64,000 nt of DNA from Acarospora socialis. Lineage: Eukaryota; Ascomycota; Lecanoromycetes; Acarosporales; Acarosporaceae. A program made the position numbers and the translations under genes. The stretch is taken from the NCBI GenBank assembly GCA_025617375.2, contig JAMYGW020000004.1, positions 1,302,001 to 1,366,000 on the forward strand, in the 5' to 3' direction. The notes under the pieces are model-generated. The model was not told the DNA's origin, ran no database searches, and worked only from the letters and a program-made list of their open reading frames with translations. Positions 1 through 10,919 of this stretch are shown here, piece after piece; positions within the stretch are counted from its first letter, which is position 1; every line of letters starts with the position of its first letter.

Positions 1-143
1 CATAGACAGCTATCAGAAACACTGTATATTGTATGAGTTTCATGAATATCAATGTCTGTGAATTTCAGTCACAAATTCTTGACTGTCAGACATTTTCAAA
101 AAGTATATTATAGTATGTATCTTAAAATCCCAAGAATTCATAT

Positions 144-334
144 TAGGGTGGCCGCACGGGTCAGTATTTTTGACTTGTTTGACCCGGGGCTAAACCATTT
201 TGGGACAATAAATTACACACTTTGGTAATTAATGTTTAGGGCAACCAGAAAATGGTAAATTACATGTAATTTATGTAATTTATTTTTTATTACAGGAGGT
301 GCACGGATTAATACTGACCCGTGCGGCCACCCTA
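144..334. mobile_element. Tc1/mariner-type MITE
   Basis: A short non-coding element has perfect terminal inverted repeats. The left end starts GGGTGGCCGCACGGGTCAGT at 146 and its exact reverse complement ends at 332. The match continues a few bases inwards (about 23 bp of core TIR, 25 bp if the flanking TA is counted). A TA dinucleotide lies directly outside each end (144-145 and 333-334), as expected for a TA target-site duplication. The core is 187 bp and AT-rich inside, with no coding potential, so it is a non-autonomous element. Family assignment rests on the TA duplication alone. Identical TIRs suggest fairly recent insertion. Confidence 0.85.
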
Positions 335-855
335 GCCGTGTGTCCCTCGCTCCTCTGGGTTGCGGCACGAATTTTCGCATAGCACTACTGTAGACCTTGT
401 ATCCTGAGATTGCCCCTATAATAAAATTATTGAGTATATCTCCACTTTGATAGGAACATACAATGATCAGTTCCATGGCTGACAAGCAAACCTCTCCAGC
501 CTATCTCTAAGATGAAAAGAGGGTTACGACGGTCCTGTCACTGTCACATCAACTGTGTACCACAGTACGTATGAGGTAAGCGAGATCTCTCAAAGGCGAT
601 CTAGACCCTGACGACGGTCTTTAAGCTTATAAGCTAGCGCGTTTTGAACTCCACCTCCGTAACATTCCTTTCATGTACAACGCCACATTCTCGATGATAT
701 ATTCACTTGACTATTTGCCATGGACGATGAGTGATGTCTTACGGCGGATATCCAATGAGTCCTAAATAACCACTGAGTACCACTAAAGATTCGCCAGTCG
801 CATTACTGGAGCAGGTGGGAGGGCCGAGAATATTGACGGTACCTCTCGACGGATT
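335..855. other. Intergenic, upstream of the histidine kinase
   Basis: No convincing coding frame is visible between the MITE and the kinase start codon. It presumably holds the kinase promoter; I recognise no specific site. Confidence 0.5.
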
Positions 856-2940
856 ATGAACTCTACAAATGGGGACGACGGCTCCGGGCATACCCCAGTG
901 GGACATGATCGCGTGAAAGATTTTAACAGCTTGAAACAGTCTCTATCTAGGACTCCGAATGGATCTCATGACCATTTACCTCCTCAAGCTGAAGACAATT
1001 CTGCGCTCACCGATGAAGTTCGACGATCGCCCAAGTCAAACAAAAGCAGTCCTCCTCTCTTCGTTGACATACCTAAATTAGCCAGTCCAGCGAATATAGC
1101 CTTCGCTGCTCTTCAGTACCTGCCCACGCCACTCTTGGTTCTCTCGTCCTCTTCGAAGTGTATAGTTCTGGCGAACGAAGCGATGGGAAGGCTACTAGGT
1201 CTCACACAATCAGGGGCGCTCCAGAAGGTGCATGGGGATGGAGAAGTGCAGGAACTGTCTGTGAGCGATGTGCTTCGGGGGCAAACGTTGTCTCAGATTG
1301 GTGTGGACATGCTCCAGGATGGGGAGCCAGTCTGGGCTGATTGGGAGGTATGAAAACCGGGAATTTGTTGACCAATCTTCAAGGCTAAAGATTTTAGAAA
1401 TGTCTTGATCGCCTAGCAGATGAAATGGACAAGGTTGCCGCCGAAGATGAAGCAGAGGGCGAAGGTTCGGCGGCAACTCAAAACAGCACAGTGTCAGCAC
1501 CGGCAACTGCGCGGAAGCAACATACAGATGGTCTACAACCTGGAGGGAATGAGAGGAAAGCATCAAACATGGCCAGGAAGTCCCCAGGGGTACATGATGC
1601 AGTTGTCAATGTTATCCTTTCAGCACAACCCATACAATCCGACACGGTTTCTTCGGATGTCAAGCAAAGACCTATGTCGTTGGAGAATCAAGTGCAGGCG
1701 AACATGATCATTTCCATATGGAACTTGGATAAACAGAAGTACTTCACGTTGACCTTCACGAGCACAGCCCCAGCCGGTCCTCCCTCAACCACTGAACAGT
1801 CACGGACCGTATCCAGAGCACCCAATCGGTTATCCTTGTCACCTAGATCCGGTACAAGCCAACCGTCATCGAATGGTTCAGGAACTAACTCTACCTCCAG
1901 CGCCCGCTCCCCGTCAGTGAGACTTACCTCTCCAACAAGCATCCCCCTTTCACTAGCACCCTTCCCTCTGGCCGGTCCTCCATCATATTCAAATCTGGCT
2001 TCTACACCATCGTTCCTTCAAAAAGTCACAAGATTGAAGGATGGTATGCTGAACGCGATGGAGATACCTGTCTTCGCTATGTGGAAGGATATGAGTCTGG
2101 CGTTCCCCAACAAAGCAGGAGCACGGCTCAGCGAAGAGCACGCAGAGGTGGGCTCAGGAAATACCTTTGAACCAATTCCATCGTTCAAGGTCTACACTGA
2201 AGATTTCGAGCGGGAGCTGGAACCTGAAGAGTACCCCTTGGTCGTGCTTTGTAAGACACAAAAGCCGTTCAGCAATTGGAAGATTGGGTTGGAAAGTCTA
2301 AGGACTGAGCGACGTCGAATGTGTGTAAATCTCCAGACGATCTCAGGTACATCTTACTCATAGTGCGCAGTTTTGAGGTCAGTGGAGAAGGTATCCATGA
2401 TGAACAGACAGGGGAATTCATGGGCGGCATGGTGACCCTCAAAGACGTCACGGAATACACAGACAAGCTTGCAGCCCAGACTGAGGAGAGTGAGCAGCAG
2501 TTCCAACTCATCTGTGATACCATGCCACAGATGGTAAGTCCGGATACCTTTGGAGAGCTCCATCCATGCTGACATCAAGCCCAGCTCTGGACTACCACCC
2601 CAGAAGGTATGCATGATTGGTTTAGTAAGAGATGGTATGACTTCACTGGATTAACGGCTGAAGAATCCATGGGGACCGGTTGGCAACTACCGTTTCACCC
2701 AGATGACGTTCCATCAAGTAAGGTAAGATGGGAGCACTCCTTGGCCACCGGTGATGAGTACTCGACGGAGTATAGATGTAGAAGACATGATGGGGAGTGG
2801 AGATGGATGTTAGGGAGGGCCCTGCCCCTCAGAGATCACAAAACGGGGAATATCCAGAAGTGGTTTGGGACATGCACCGACGTCCATGAAGTTGTTGAAG
2901 CACGGCAGGCTGCAAGGCAAACACGGGAGAAGCTCCTACG
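856..2940 (+). pseudogene. Hybrid histidine kinase, 5' (sensor) half, disrupted
   Basis: This is the N-terminal sensory part of a fungal hybrid histidine kinase. Exons read as 856-1347, 1398-2313, 2364-2533 and 2585 to about 2935; the 2313/2364 junction is the least certain. After a Ser/Thr-rich head comes one PAS-like stretch (FAALQYLPTPLLVLS, then NEAMGRLLG), a long linker, then a clear PAS domain (LWTTTPEGMHDWFSKRWYDFTG) closing with PAC-like GEWRWMLGRALPLRDHKTG and KWFGTCTDVHEVVEARQAA. Homology breaks off after REKLL near 2935. Related kinases, as I know them, continue with another sensory/coil stretch and an H-box of the form MSHEIRTP. Neither is present here. The catalytic and receiver half resumes at about 6969, same strand and in frame with kinase homology. 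The gene is therefore split by about 4 kb of foreign sequence with loss of host sequence. It may still yield a truncated sensor protein. Confidence 0.8.
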
Positions 2941-2969
2941 AACATGTAAAGGTTACGGTTTGGCAAAGT

Positions 2970-3583
2970 TTATGATTGTTCTAGCGACTTCTCCATATCT
3001 GCTTTGAAGCGTTTCAAATCGTTCAACTCCCGCGACAGCTCCAGCTTCTTGCGCTGTCTTCGCTCTTTTTGGAGAGCTTTCTTCACGCGATTTCTTGCCG
3101 TTTGGCCAGAAACTTCAACTCCACCCTCGTCTCCCATCTCCAAATCCTTCTTGGCGGGGTCATCACTCCCCTTCTTCGGCGGTGGCGGGGTGGTGGAGGT
3201 GGGGGGGGCGGGCGCGGTGAGGGCGGCGACGGCGAGGGCGGCGGTGGCGGCGGCGGAGGCGGCAGAGGGGTCGGGGGGGGCGGGGGGGCCGGGAGAGGTA
3301 GCTTTCTTCAATCTGGAGTTAGCATAACCCGGAGCCAAAGCAGTGTGAGTGTACATACTTTTTGGGGTTTCCCCCGGGGAGTATCGGCCGTCTTCTTGGC
3401 CTTCTTCATCGTCTTCTTCTTCTACGTGATCACGGTTACGTATGTTCTCTAAAGATGACAGCCAGTCTGACTTACATTACCGGGCTTTTGGACCCGACTA
3501 CCGCTCCAGAAGTTGGGGCCGGTATAAATATGCCCAGAAAAATTTGCGGGGATGGTGGGAGCGGTCAATTTGTTCTTCGCCAT
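2970..3583 (-). CDS. Small basic coiled-coil protein, unknown
   Basis: Exons read as 3583-3476, 3421-3359 and 3305-2970, giving 168 aa. Introns are GTAAGT...GTAG and GTATGT...TTGAAG, the second with a GCTAAC branch site. The start MAKNKLTAPTIPANF is the first ATG. Order along the protein: an uncharged N-terminus with GPNFWSGSR, a Lys-rich run (KKKTMKKAKKTA), an Ala/Pro low-complexity linker, an acidic patch, then a strongly charged helical C-terminus (NRVKKALQKERRQRKKLELSRELNDL) likely to form a coiled coil. The stop lies about 35 bp from the left break in the kinase gene. I do not recognise the family. Its position, head-to-head with the GIY-YIG gene inside the same foreign segment, suggests they travel together. 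It could also be a host gene caught in a rearrangement. Confidence 0.55.
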
Positions 3584-4315
3584 GGTCACTGGTGATACGG
3601 TTTTACTACGAAATTCTCAACATACTGGGGAGTGCCCTCTTTTTAAACCTACAGACTTACCTTATCTTTTCTCACGTCATGACTTCCGTCTCCAAGATCG
3701 TCACTTCCCAATGGATCGAGTGACCAATCAGTTTACAAAGCCTTGCCAAAAGGAGTCACCAGGTACAGCTCAATCGGGGTCACCTCGGAAGGTAATATTG
3801 TTATCTATCTAACTAAGGCAATACTTACAATATAGAGATAATCGTTTTCTCGCGGTGACAGCCTGCTTTTGATCCAATGCATCGCGAGAAGCTGTTTCAA
3901 GGCTCAAGATGTTCACTTGATGATTGTCTTGAGGGAGTCTCATTGCTACGACTTCCATACTGGTATGAAGTTCTCGATTGCCTGGTGATTATTACTGATT
4001 GCTGCTTGATACGAGATACATTAGTTAAATCTTAGGGCTAGTGTGGGTAAAAAGGCTTGGCGAGTTTCACGATGTCTCGATTAGGGTCTACAACGGCCAT
4101 TCCCGGAACAGATAACGAAATGAGTCCTAATGAGGCACACGGCGTCGGCGGAATATTGCAGTGGGGAATTAGGTTACTGGAGTGGAATTTTGGCCGTGGG
4201 AGGAGGCCCTTCTTGCTCAACTGCGCATAGAAGATAGTGACAGTGACAGAATATCAATTTCTGTATTCAACTCCATTCTCTGTGCAGAAGCTGTTTGTCT
4301 TCCGAGGCTATTACC
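3584..4315. promoter_or_regulatory. Shared upstream region of the two segment genes
   Basis: About 730 bp separate the divergent start codons (3583 minus, 4316 plus). No convincing coding frame is seen. It presumably drives both genes. Confidence 0.4.
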
Positions 4316-6312
4316 ATGCCCCTGAGAAGATCCAAGCGTTTGGCGGAAGCAAGTGCTGCGGATGGGGGCAACCCTACCGAAAAGTACTTGCAGCCGGCCT
4401 CAGAAGTTGCGGTTCCCTTTCCCCCTCCCCGTGCCCAAAAGCGTGCACGTATCGAGAACCTTGATGGCGAGGATGACCTTGATGACTCGTTGGGTCCTAT
4501 TGCGTCCCAGCACAGCAAGCAGGAGCCCGAGAATACGTTCGGAGGTTCCGTGCAAGCGTCTGAGGATGAGGACCTCGAGGATGAGGTGGACCTCGCCTAT
4601 ATTGATGTCTGCGATGGCATCGAAGATGATGAGGACGATGCTGAGGATGACGATTCGTTCGAGTCAATTGACGAAGGCGAAGAGGAAGAGGTAGCCGTGA
4701 GCGGTCTTGACATGGATGAAGGGGAACTGGACCAGTCAACCGGTAGGCAAAGCCCTAAAACGCATGGTCAATTGGTCCGAACATTGCTAATTGATACCTA
4801 TTAGTGAATGATCGTTGCGAACTCTTCCGTGCTCGTCTTCAGTTCATTGTCCTCGGATTCATCACTGCTGCTTCCGAGCTCAGCTATGAGAGTAGCGACT
4901 GGTCTTTGACCCCTATGGCGCGCGACTCCTTTCTTTTTTTGTCCAAGTTTTCAGACTTCACCAGCCAGCTGTGGTTGGTTGGACATATCTTGCTTGCCAT
5001 ACCAGACCGAGTCAAACTGGTGCTGGGTCAGCAACACTGGACGCTCGAGACATTGCTTTCCTTGCCTCAGTTCAGTGACAAGGAGCGTTGTCCGGGTGTC
5101 TATGTTGATGTGCCTACGGGCCCAGATGGCTATGAAGTCTACGTAGGTAGTGGGACCGGATTGCCCTCCAAAGGAAAGGTCGGTGGCCTTGGTTCGCGCA
5201 AGCGTTCTCACAGGTCGGCAATCAAGTGCGGGTCCGAGGCCAAGCCTGGCGCACATCATTTGCAGTGCCGTCGTCCTGGATGGCATCAAAATATGCGCTT
5301 GCTAGCTAAGTTTCCTCTTGATACTGCCCATGTTTACTCCTTATTCACCGAAAGTGTGATGATGGTGTTCTTAGCCACGTATCAATATCGTGGTTGTACA
5401 CATCTGGTGGCTCCTGCGAGTACATACGAACTTGCTGAGAAACTCAGATTATCTTCACTTTTCCCGCCGGTTACATACAAAGGTCTGAACAACGCTCTCT
5501 CTGTTCGTCAAGCCCTTAGGCGAGATAGACGGCCGAAAGTATGTTCAAACCCTGCATGTCCAGCTACTAGCAAATTGTTTCCGAAGACAAGATGGCACAA
5601 CGTTGTCCCGGACAAGCCTTTTGGCGCGGCTGGTTATCGCTGTTGCAACTGCCATAACTGGTTCCAAAAATATGGCAAAGAAAGACGTTCGGAGCAGACT
5701 GGAAGGCATCTAGCCCGAAAGTTTGCGCCAAGACCTGAGGGGTGCCCAATTTGCAACAATCCGATAGAGTATACGGAATCGGGTGCACACTTTGACCCAG
5801 TGGGACAGAGATTCCTCTGTCGCCCGTGTGCAGATTTTGGTCGCAGACACAACGGGGAAGAGCGCCCTGCTGTGCTTTGGGACACCAACAGGGTTTGGCC
5901 ATGTTTCAACTGTGGAACTACAAGGTCACAAAGGTGGGTGCTTGATTCGACGTATCGTCTAGTCTGTTCTCCATGTTCCAAATTCTTTCAGAATAGCCTG
6001 AAACGGACGGGATCCCAAATTCAACGTCCTAGCAGGCTATGGAAAGTCCAAACGGGGATTACTTTTGATCCCCTCAGCCGCCGTGTGGGCAGACGGCGGT
6101 CTAATCCAAAGGATCTCTCTCCTTCCAAGGAGAAGCTGAACCTTGCGGACCAAGACAAGTCACCGCAAGACTCCGACGGGATCTCTTCCTCTGGGAAGCT
6201 GAACCACGTGGAGCCTGCATCTGAGGAGGCTGGTCCCTCTCTGAGCGCCTCTGCGTCTACAAGACGCTCTGGCAGATCTAAGAAGCCGGTCGATTATAGA
6301 GACAGCAAATGA
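4316..6312 (+). CDS. GIY-YIG nuclease-like protein with three GATA-like zinc fingers
   Basis: Exons 4316-4742 and 4805-6312 (62-bp intron, GTAGGC...TTAG) give 644 aa. The ATG at 4316 (MPLRRSKRLAEA) begins a basic, nuclear-looking N-terminus followed by a long Asp/Glu tract (about residues 50-135). Residues 240-330 fit the GIY-YIG fold: GVY at 240-242, YVG at 255-257, then an Arg/His-rich stretch (SRKRSHRS), an HH pair, and FTESVMM with Glu near 325 in the catalytic-Glu position. The C-terminal part has three Cys4 fingers: about 389-435 (CSNPAC...CCNC), 456-487 (CPIC...CRPC) and 509-533 (CFNC-x17-CSPC). The last has exact GATA spacing and is followed by a basic tail. A nuclease tied to DNA-binding fingers is what a site-directed mobile-element protein would need; that role is inference. 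Domain calls are from motifs only. The frame is intact, so the gene looks functional. Confidence 0.7.
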
Positions 6313-6968
6313 AGTCTAACAAACTTCTCCTTCCGTGTGTGGAACCTAGAGACATCTCGTGGCTTGGCCGACTGTCTCTATAGCTCTAGGGGAAGCACAC
6401 ACTGTGAAAACAAGGGGGCACTCTCTTACTCGGCTTGTCCGGGTGGAAAGAGCCCTTTCTTACTTGATGACGGACTGAGCTTGGCTTGGGGTAGGTCCAG
6501 GGACAGGACCTGATGGTCAACCATCCGGTTCTGACTCGCATGGGGCGATGCTAATAGCTACATTCCCATACCTAACTAGGTTGATCGGTGTGAACGACAT
6601 ATAGTTAACAAAAAGCCAGATGCATAGCCGGCAACCATCTGCGAATGGTTTTCCTTCGCCTTCCCATTTCCCTTACTCAACCTTGCTGTCGCTGCTTCCC
6701 CCGCCGCTGCCCCGGCCTTCGCGCTGCCTTTGCCGCCTGCGCTACCTTCCATGCCGCTTCCCTCGCTGCTTCCCCTGCTGCTTTGTCGCCAATCCCCCCG
6801 GCTTCGCTGCCTTCCCACCGCCCTTCGTACTGCTTAATCAAAACTGTGAAGCCGAGCCCTAGACACGGAGAACAGTTGCAATTACATTTAATAGAGTTGG
6901 CTTATAATAAATGGAAGTTATAGTATTGCTGTCTAGTCGAAACGTTTGCGCAATGCCGGCAAACACGT
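6313..6968. other. Right end of foreign segment, low complexity
   Basis: This stretch holds the 3' flank of the nuclease-like gene and a strongly strand-biased run (about 6645-6830, C/T-rich on plus, G/A-rich on minus). It gives short Ala/Gly/Arg-rich open frames on either strand that I do not accept as genes. It ends at the resumption of kinase homology. Confidence 0.5.
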
Positions 6969-9152
6969 GGCATTGGAATGTCAGAGCTCCTCGCCGATAC
7001 CAAGCTTGATGCTGAGCAAAGGGATTACGCCGAACATATCCAACGTTCTGCGAATTGTTTACTCACGGTCATCAACGATGTTTTGGATCTCTCCAAAGTG
7101 GAGTCCGGTAGACTTGATATCGAAGAAGTCCAATTCTCGCTATCGGTCGTTCTCAGAGATGTAAGCAAGATGCTTTCATTCGCAGCCGAAAGGAAGAACC
7201 TGGACTTCAAAAATGACATCCAGATCGGGATCGAGAATGATCTCGTAGTCATGGGAGATCCAGGCCGGATTCGTCAAATACTCACGAATCTATTGACGAA
7301 CAGTATAAAATTTACCTCTGAAGGGTACGTCAAGTTAGCTGTTATTGCGCAGAAGGAGACGGCGGAGACAATAGAGGTCAGATTTGTGGTCGAAGACACT
7401 GGTATAGGTATCGAAGAAGACGTGCGTAAACGACTGTTCCAACCCTTCAGCCAAGCGGACTCCAGTACTGCCCGTCGCTTCGGTGGGACTGGACTGGGCT
7501 TGACGATCTGCAAGAACGTAAGCCATGTTCACATTGCCGAGCTCTCTACCAAGCTAATTTTCTCAGCTTGTCGAGCTCATGCACGGAGAGATCACTCTGG
7601 ACTCAACCCTTGGCAGCGGCACCACGGCCGTATTCTGGATCCCTTTCAACAAGCCCCAAACTCGAAACGGGAGCTCCCCATTAATTGACATTAACTCGAT
7701 CCCGGACCGTCTGCAGTCAGAAATGTCTGTGTCAAGCTGTGCTTCCGACCAGGGTCTCGCAAGTTCGACCCCACCGCAGACACCGCAGGATACCACGGTG
7801 GCTGCCAGGGCACATCGTCAGGGCAGATCATCTTCCCTCGGTGTCCAGCCACCTTTGTCAGAAGTTGCATTGGACTCTGGATTGGATCTGGACATCTCAA
7901 AGAGGAAGGATTTTCATGTTTTGGTGGTTGAGGACAAGTAAGTTTCCAGTGTGTACTTTCCTGATCTTCAAATGAATGCCGTGCTCATTACCAGGATACT
8001 GTATGGATGAAGTACTCCACAACCCTATGCATATTTTGTCAAACAACTCGTTGTTGTCCTTAAGATCTTGTTTGGAGACCTCCATATTACACAGATGGTT
8101 TTCCTTAAACATCACATCCACTTGGTGACTTGATGTGTTGGAGCGCATCAATTGGTTATCTGCATTCATTTACAACCTAGAATTATGTCTGTGGGATGTC
8201 ATTGACTGACCTTTCCAGTGCAATCAATCAACAAATCGCGCTCAAGACAATAAGGAAGCTGAATTTCTCGGTCAATGCCGTTTGGAATGGGCAGGAAGCA
8301 CTTGACTATCTCTTGACAGAGGCCTCCCCATCCCATCCGAAGCCAGATGTTATCTTGATGGACGTTCAAATGCCTATATTGGACGGGTATCGAGCTACAC
8401 ACATAATCCGGCACCACGCACCCTTCTCGAATCTGCCTTTGATCCAAGCGATCCCAATTGTCGCGATGACCGCCTCTGCGATTCAAGGGGATAAAGAAAA
8501 ATGTCAGGAAGCAGGCATGGATGACTACCTAGCTAAGCCTGTGAAAAGTAAGACTCTAGAAAGGATGCTGGTTAAGTGGGCTTTAAGGAAGCAAAACAGT
8601 CCACATCAGGAGCGCGCCGGGTCCTCTGCAACAGAGCACGACCAGCATAGTGCTGATCCTAGACCCGCAACAAGTCTAGCTGCAGAGTCTGTTTCTTCTT
8701 CTGAGAACAATGAGCAGGCAAAACACGATGCCGCCACGAGTGCGCTGCCCGGCACCGAGTCCGAAGGTGACCGTGGCTTACGCCGGGTCGAGGCGGAGGA
8801 GAAGGCAGTATCCTTAAGGGATAACAAGCTCATTGCAGCCAGTGACATCGACTCCAACAGCCCTCCATTACCCATAAACGGTGCACCCATGCGATCCGAC
8901 CACCCAACTACGGCTCTTACAGAAGAGAACGTCGGCAAACTTGTCAGTGGACAAGACGACGGACACTTGTATCCAACAACGCATAAGGGCACGGCCTCGA
9001 ACCAATCACTCATGGTTGAAGGAGGTACCAACTCACCGACTAGTACTCGGGGCCACCTACGAAGCTCATCGCGATCTTCCCTAGGCCAGGGCCTTAACAG
9101 AAACGACAGTGACAGCAGTCAGCGCACGTTGACTCCCAGATCTTCTAGATAG
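6969..9152 (+). pseudogene. Hybrid histidine kinase, 3' (catalytic and receiver) half
   Basis: Exons read as 6969-7517, 7567-7937 and 8219-9152. It starts abruptly with GIGMSELLAD, the residues that normally follow the H-box. Present are the rest of the dimerisation helix, the N-box (QILTNLLTNSIKF), G1 (DTGIGI) and G2 (GGTGLGLTICK) of the ATP-binding domain, then a receiver domain with acidic EDN, the phospho-acceptor Asp in PDVILMDVQMP, and the Lys in LAKPVKS. A Ser-rich tail follows. The H-box histidine is missing, so autophosphorylation is not possible even if an internal ATG (6978) were used. All catalytic and receiver residues I can check are intact, suggesting the break is recent or this half is still used. 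The last intron is 281 bp, far longer than its neighbours, and carries a repeat. Confidence 0.8.
7972..8185 (-). repeat. Dispersed repeat inside a kinase intron (copy A)
   Basis: The reverse strand of this stretch shares ordered blocks with the plus strand of 11380-11600: TATGGAGGTCTCC, then TTTGAC, then TGCATAGGG, then GGAATACTTC (here GGAGTACTTC), then GGCATTCATTT. The 10-bp motif AAATGAATGC and its inverse also bound the stretch. It accounts for most of a 281-bp intron in a gene whose other introns are about 50 bp. Repeat class unknown. Confidence 0.5.
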
Positions 9153-9703
9153 TGTGCCTGTTTATCGCCTTCTTTGCATTACATGGTACGACGGAATGGG
9201 TGGCGGTCTGTCTATCTTCCTTCAAGGTCCTCGAACTGTGCGAACTTCTGCATACAACTCACTGAGTTCTGAGGCCCTCCATACATAATTCTGGGTTTGT
9301 TTTAGATTGAACAAGGGGTTTAGGTTGGAGCTTTGTTTTCTTTGGACGACGTTTACAAGGCGCTACAGTCTTTAAAGGAGATGCATTCTATTGCCTTCAA
9401 TCACTGTTTGATTAGAACGTTAGTATCTATCGGTGTATCTACCTTTACTCGTCACAGTCAAGCATGATTTTCCGTGGTGTACGAATGCTCTACCACAACT
9501 CTTCAGGAGATCTGCAGTTGACAAACTTTGACATGTTCAGCGTTGACAATGGCAGAAAGTGAGGTTGTTCGGCACCGGAGAATCAATACCACGAGCTTGA
9601 ATGCCCCACCGTCACCCACTACGGAGTACTTCCGCTACCTCGAACTCAATGACATCGTGCACCGTCTTAAGACTCAAAACCATCGGAGACCATTTCCCTA
9701 CAG
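9153..9703. other. Intergenic
   Basis: This is the kinase 3' flank and the upstream region of the metallo-beta-lactamase-fold gene. No supported gene. Confidence 0.5.
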
Positions 9704-10919
9704 ATGGCGACCTCCAACAGCGCCCACCTCCCCATCTGCACTGCCTGCGGCACTCAATTCGGTAGCACCAATCTCAAGAACTGCCGCACTTGCGATGTAA
9801 CAAGCTGCCTTCAAGCCACCTTAACTCCGCGGCGTTCCGCTCCACTACACTCGCGCCATCCCGCCATTGCTCCTTTCAGGCGCGCTGACTGACTCGTGAT
9901 GTTTCCTCTCAGGACCCGCGCCAATTCGTGCCGGCCTCAGGCCAGACCTTCACGACGCTGGCGGAGATGAAGGGCAAGTACACGAACAAATGGCAACAAG
10001 ACACCACCAACCCGCGGATCTGGTCCCTCTGGACGGAACCCAAGGTGCGTCTATCCCCTCTGTGCCCGGCGCAAGGGCCCCTTGGGCCCATGATCCGCGT
10101 TCATTCCAGCCTTACAGGAACGCTAACACCTCCGTCCTTATCGGGGCCCTCCACAGTTCGGCATCGGGCAACGCGCTCTCCTCCTCCAGACTCCGCACGG
10201 CAACGTCCTCTGGGACCTGATCGCGTACCTCGACTCCGAAACAGAGTCCTGGCTCCAGTCGCTCGGCGGCCTCGTTGCGATCGTCATCTCGCACCCGCAC
10301 TACTACACCACGCACGCGGAGTGGAGCCGCGTTTTCAAATGCCCGGTCTACGTGAGCGCTGAGGACGAGATGTGGCTGGATCATTTGGACGCAGTGGGGG
10401 CGGAGCGGAGGTTTATTCGCGGAGGGAGCCAGGATGTTGTAAAGGGCGTGCGGGCGGTGAAGACCGGGGGGCATTTTGATGGGAGTTTGGTGCTGCTTTG
10501 GGAAGGGGAAGGGGAGGGGGTGCTGTTTATTGCGGATACTTTGGTGACTGTGCCGGTGAGTTTTGGCCGGTTTCTGAGGTTGAGGGTTCACGAGGAGGGC
10601 GCCAGGCTGCTGGTGAGTGGGCATGGGACCTACTGACGTTCTGAAACCGCAGTCGGCGTATTATCAGGTCGATCGTCAGCCGGGCACCACGTCCTTTGCC
10701 TTTATGTGGAGTATTCCCAACATGATCACGCTGCCCCCGAACGAGATCTTGAAGATGTGGAGGGCCTTGAAGCCGTTACATTTTACAGTCACAATGGGCG
10801 CGTTTCCAAAAATGGATGTCAGGGATCCGAAAGTCAAGGAGCGGGTGTTGGAGAGCATGAAGATCCAGGTGCGGGCAATGGGATGGACGGAGCATGAGTT
10901 GTTGGATGAGGTTTGCTAG
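9704..10919 (+). CDS. Metallo-beta-lactamase-fold protein with N-terminal zinc ribbon
   Basis: Exons 9704-9796, 9913-10044, 10157-10555 and 10653-10919 give 296 aa. Intron lengths (116, 112 and 97 bp) exceed those of most neighbours. Near the N-terminus a Cys pattern (CTACGTQFGSTNLKNCRTC) could bind one zinc. After QRALLLQTPHGNVLWD, a typical first MBL strand, comes SHPHYYTTH, matching the HxHxxxH-like metal motif of this superfamily, then TGGHFDGS and IADTL with the later metal-ligand positions. The C-terminus is helical. Proteins of this type in fungi are usually annotated only as metallo-beta-lactamase domain proteins; the substrate is unknown (hydrolase or glyoxalase-like chemistry possible). 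No signal peptide is seen, so probably cytosolic. The start is the first ATG in frame with the zinc-ribbon exon. Confidence 0.8.

Larger units (their letters stand above)
2936..6968. mobile_element. Foreign 4-kb segment replacing part of the kinase
   Basis: Kinase homology ends near 2935 and resumes at about 6969 (GIGMSELLAD, just after where the H-box should be). The intervening 4.03 kb holds two divergent spliced genes (2970-3583 minus; 4316-6312 plus) with a shared upstream region of about 730 bp. I found no terminal inverted repeats and no target-site duplication at the estimated junctions, so the ends are approximate. The segment did not simply insert, because the H-box and the stretch before it are absent on both sides. 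Options are insertion with deletion, replacement during break repair, or a rearrangement or assembly join. Calling it mobile is inference from the nuclease-like cargo and the disrupted host gene. Confidence 0.5.

Noticed and set aside
3004-3452. Gly-rich plus-strand open frames
   Set aside because: They lie opposite the Ala/Pro linker exon of the small minus-strand gene, which has good splice sites.
6576-6923. Ala/Gly/Arg-rich minus-strand and Cys/Pro-rich plus-strand frames
   Set aside because: Strand-biased low-complexity DNA gives open frames in several phases; no family and no splice structure.
7972-8172. Idea that the intron repeat is itself a MITE bounded by AAATGAATGC
   Set aside because: Only 10 bp match at the ends, with no target duplication, and the relative at 11.4 kb lacks the left end. 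Kept only as a repeat of unknown class.
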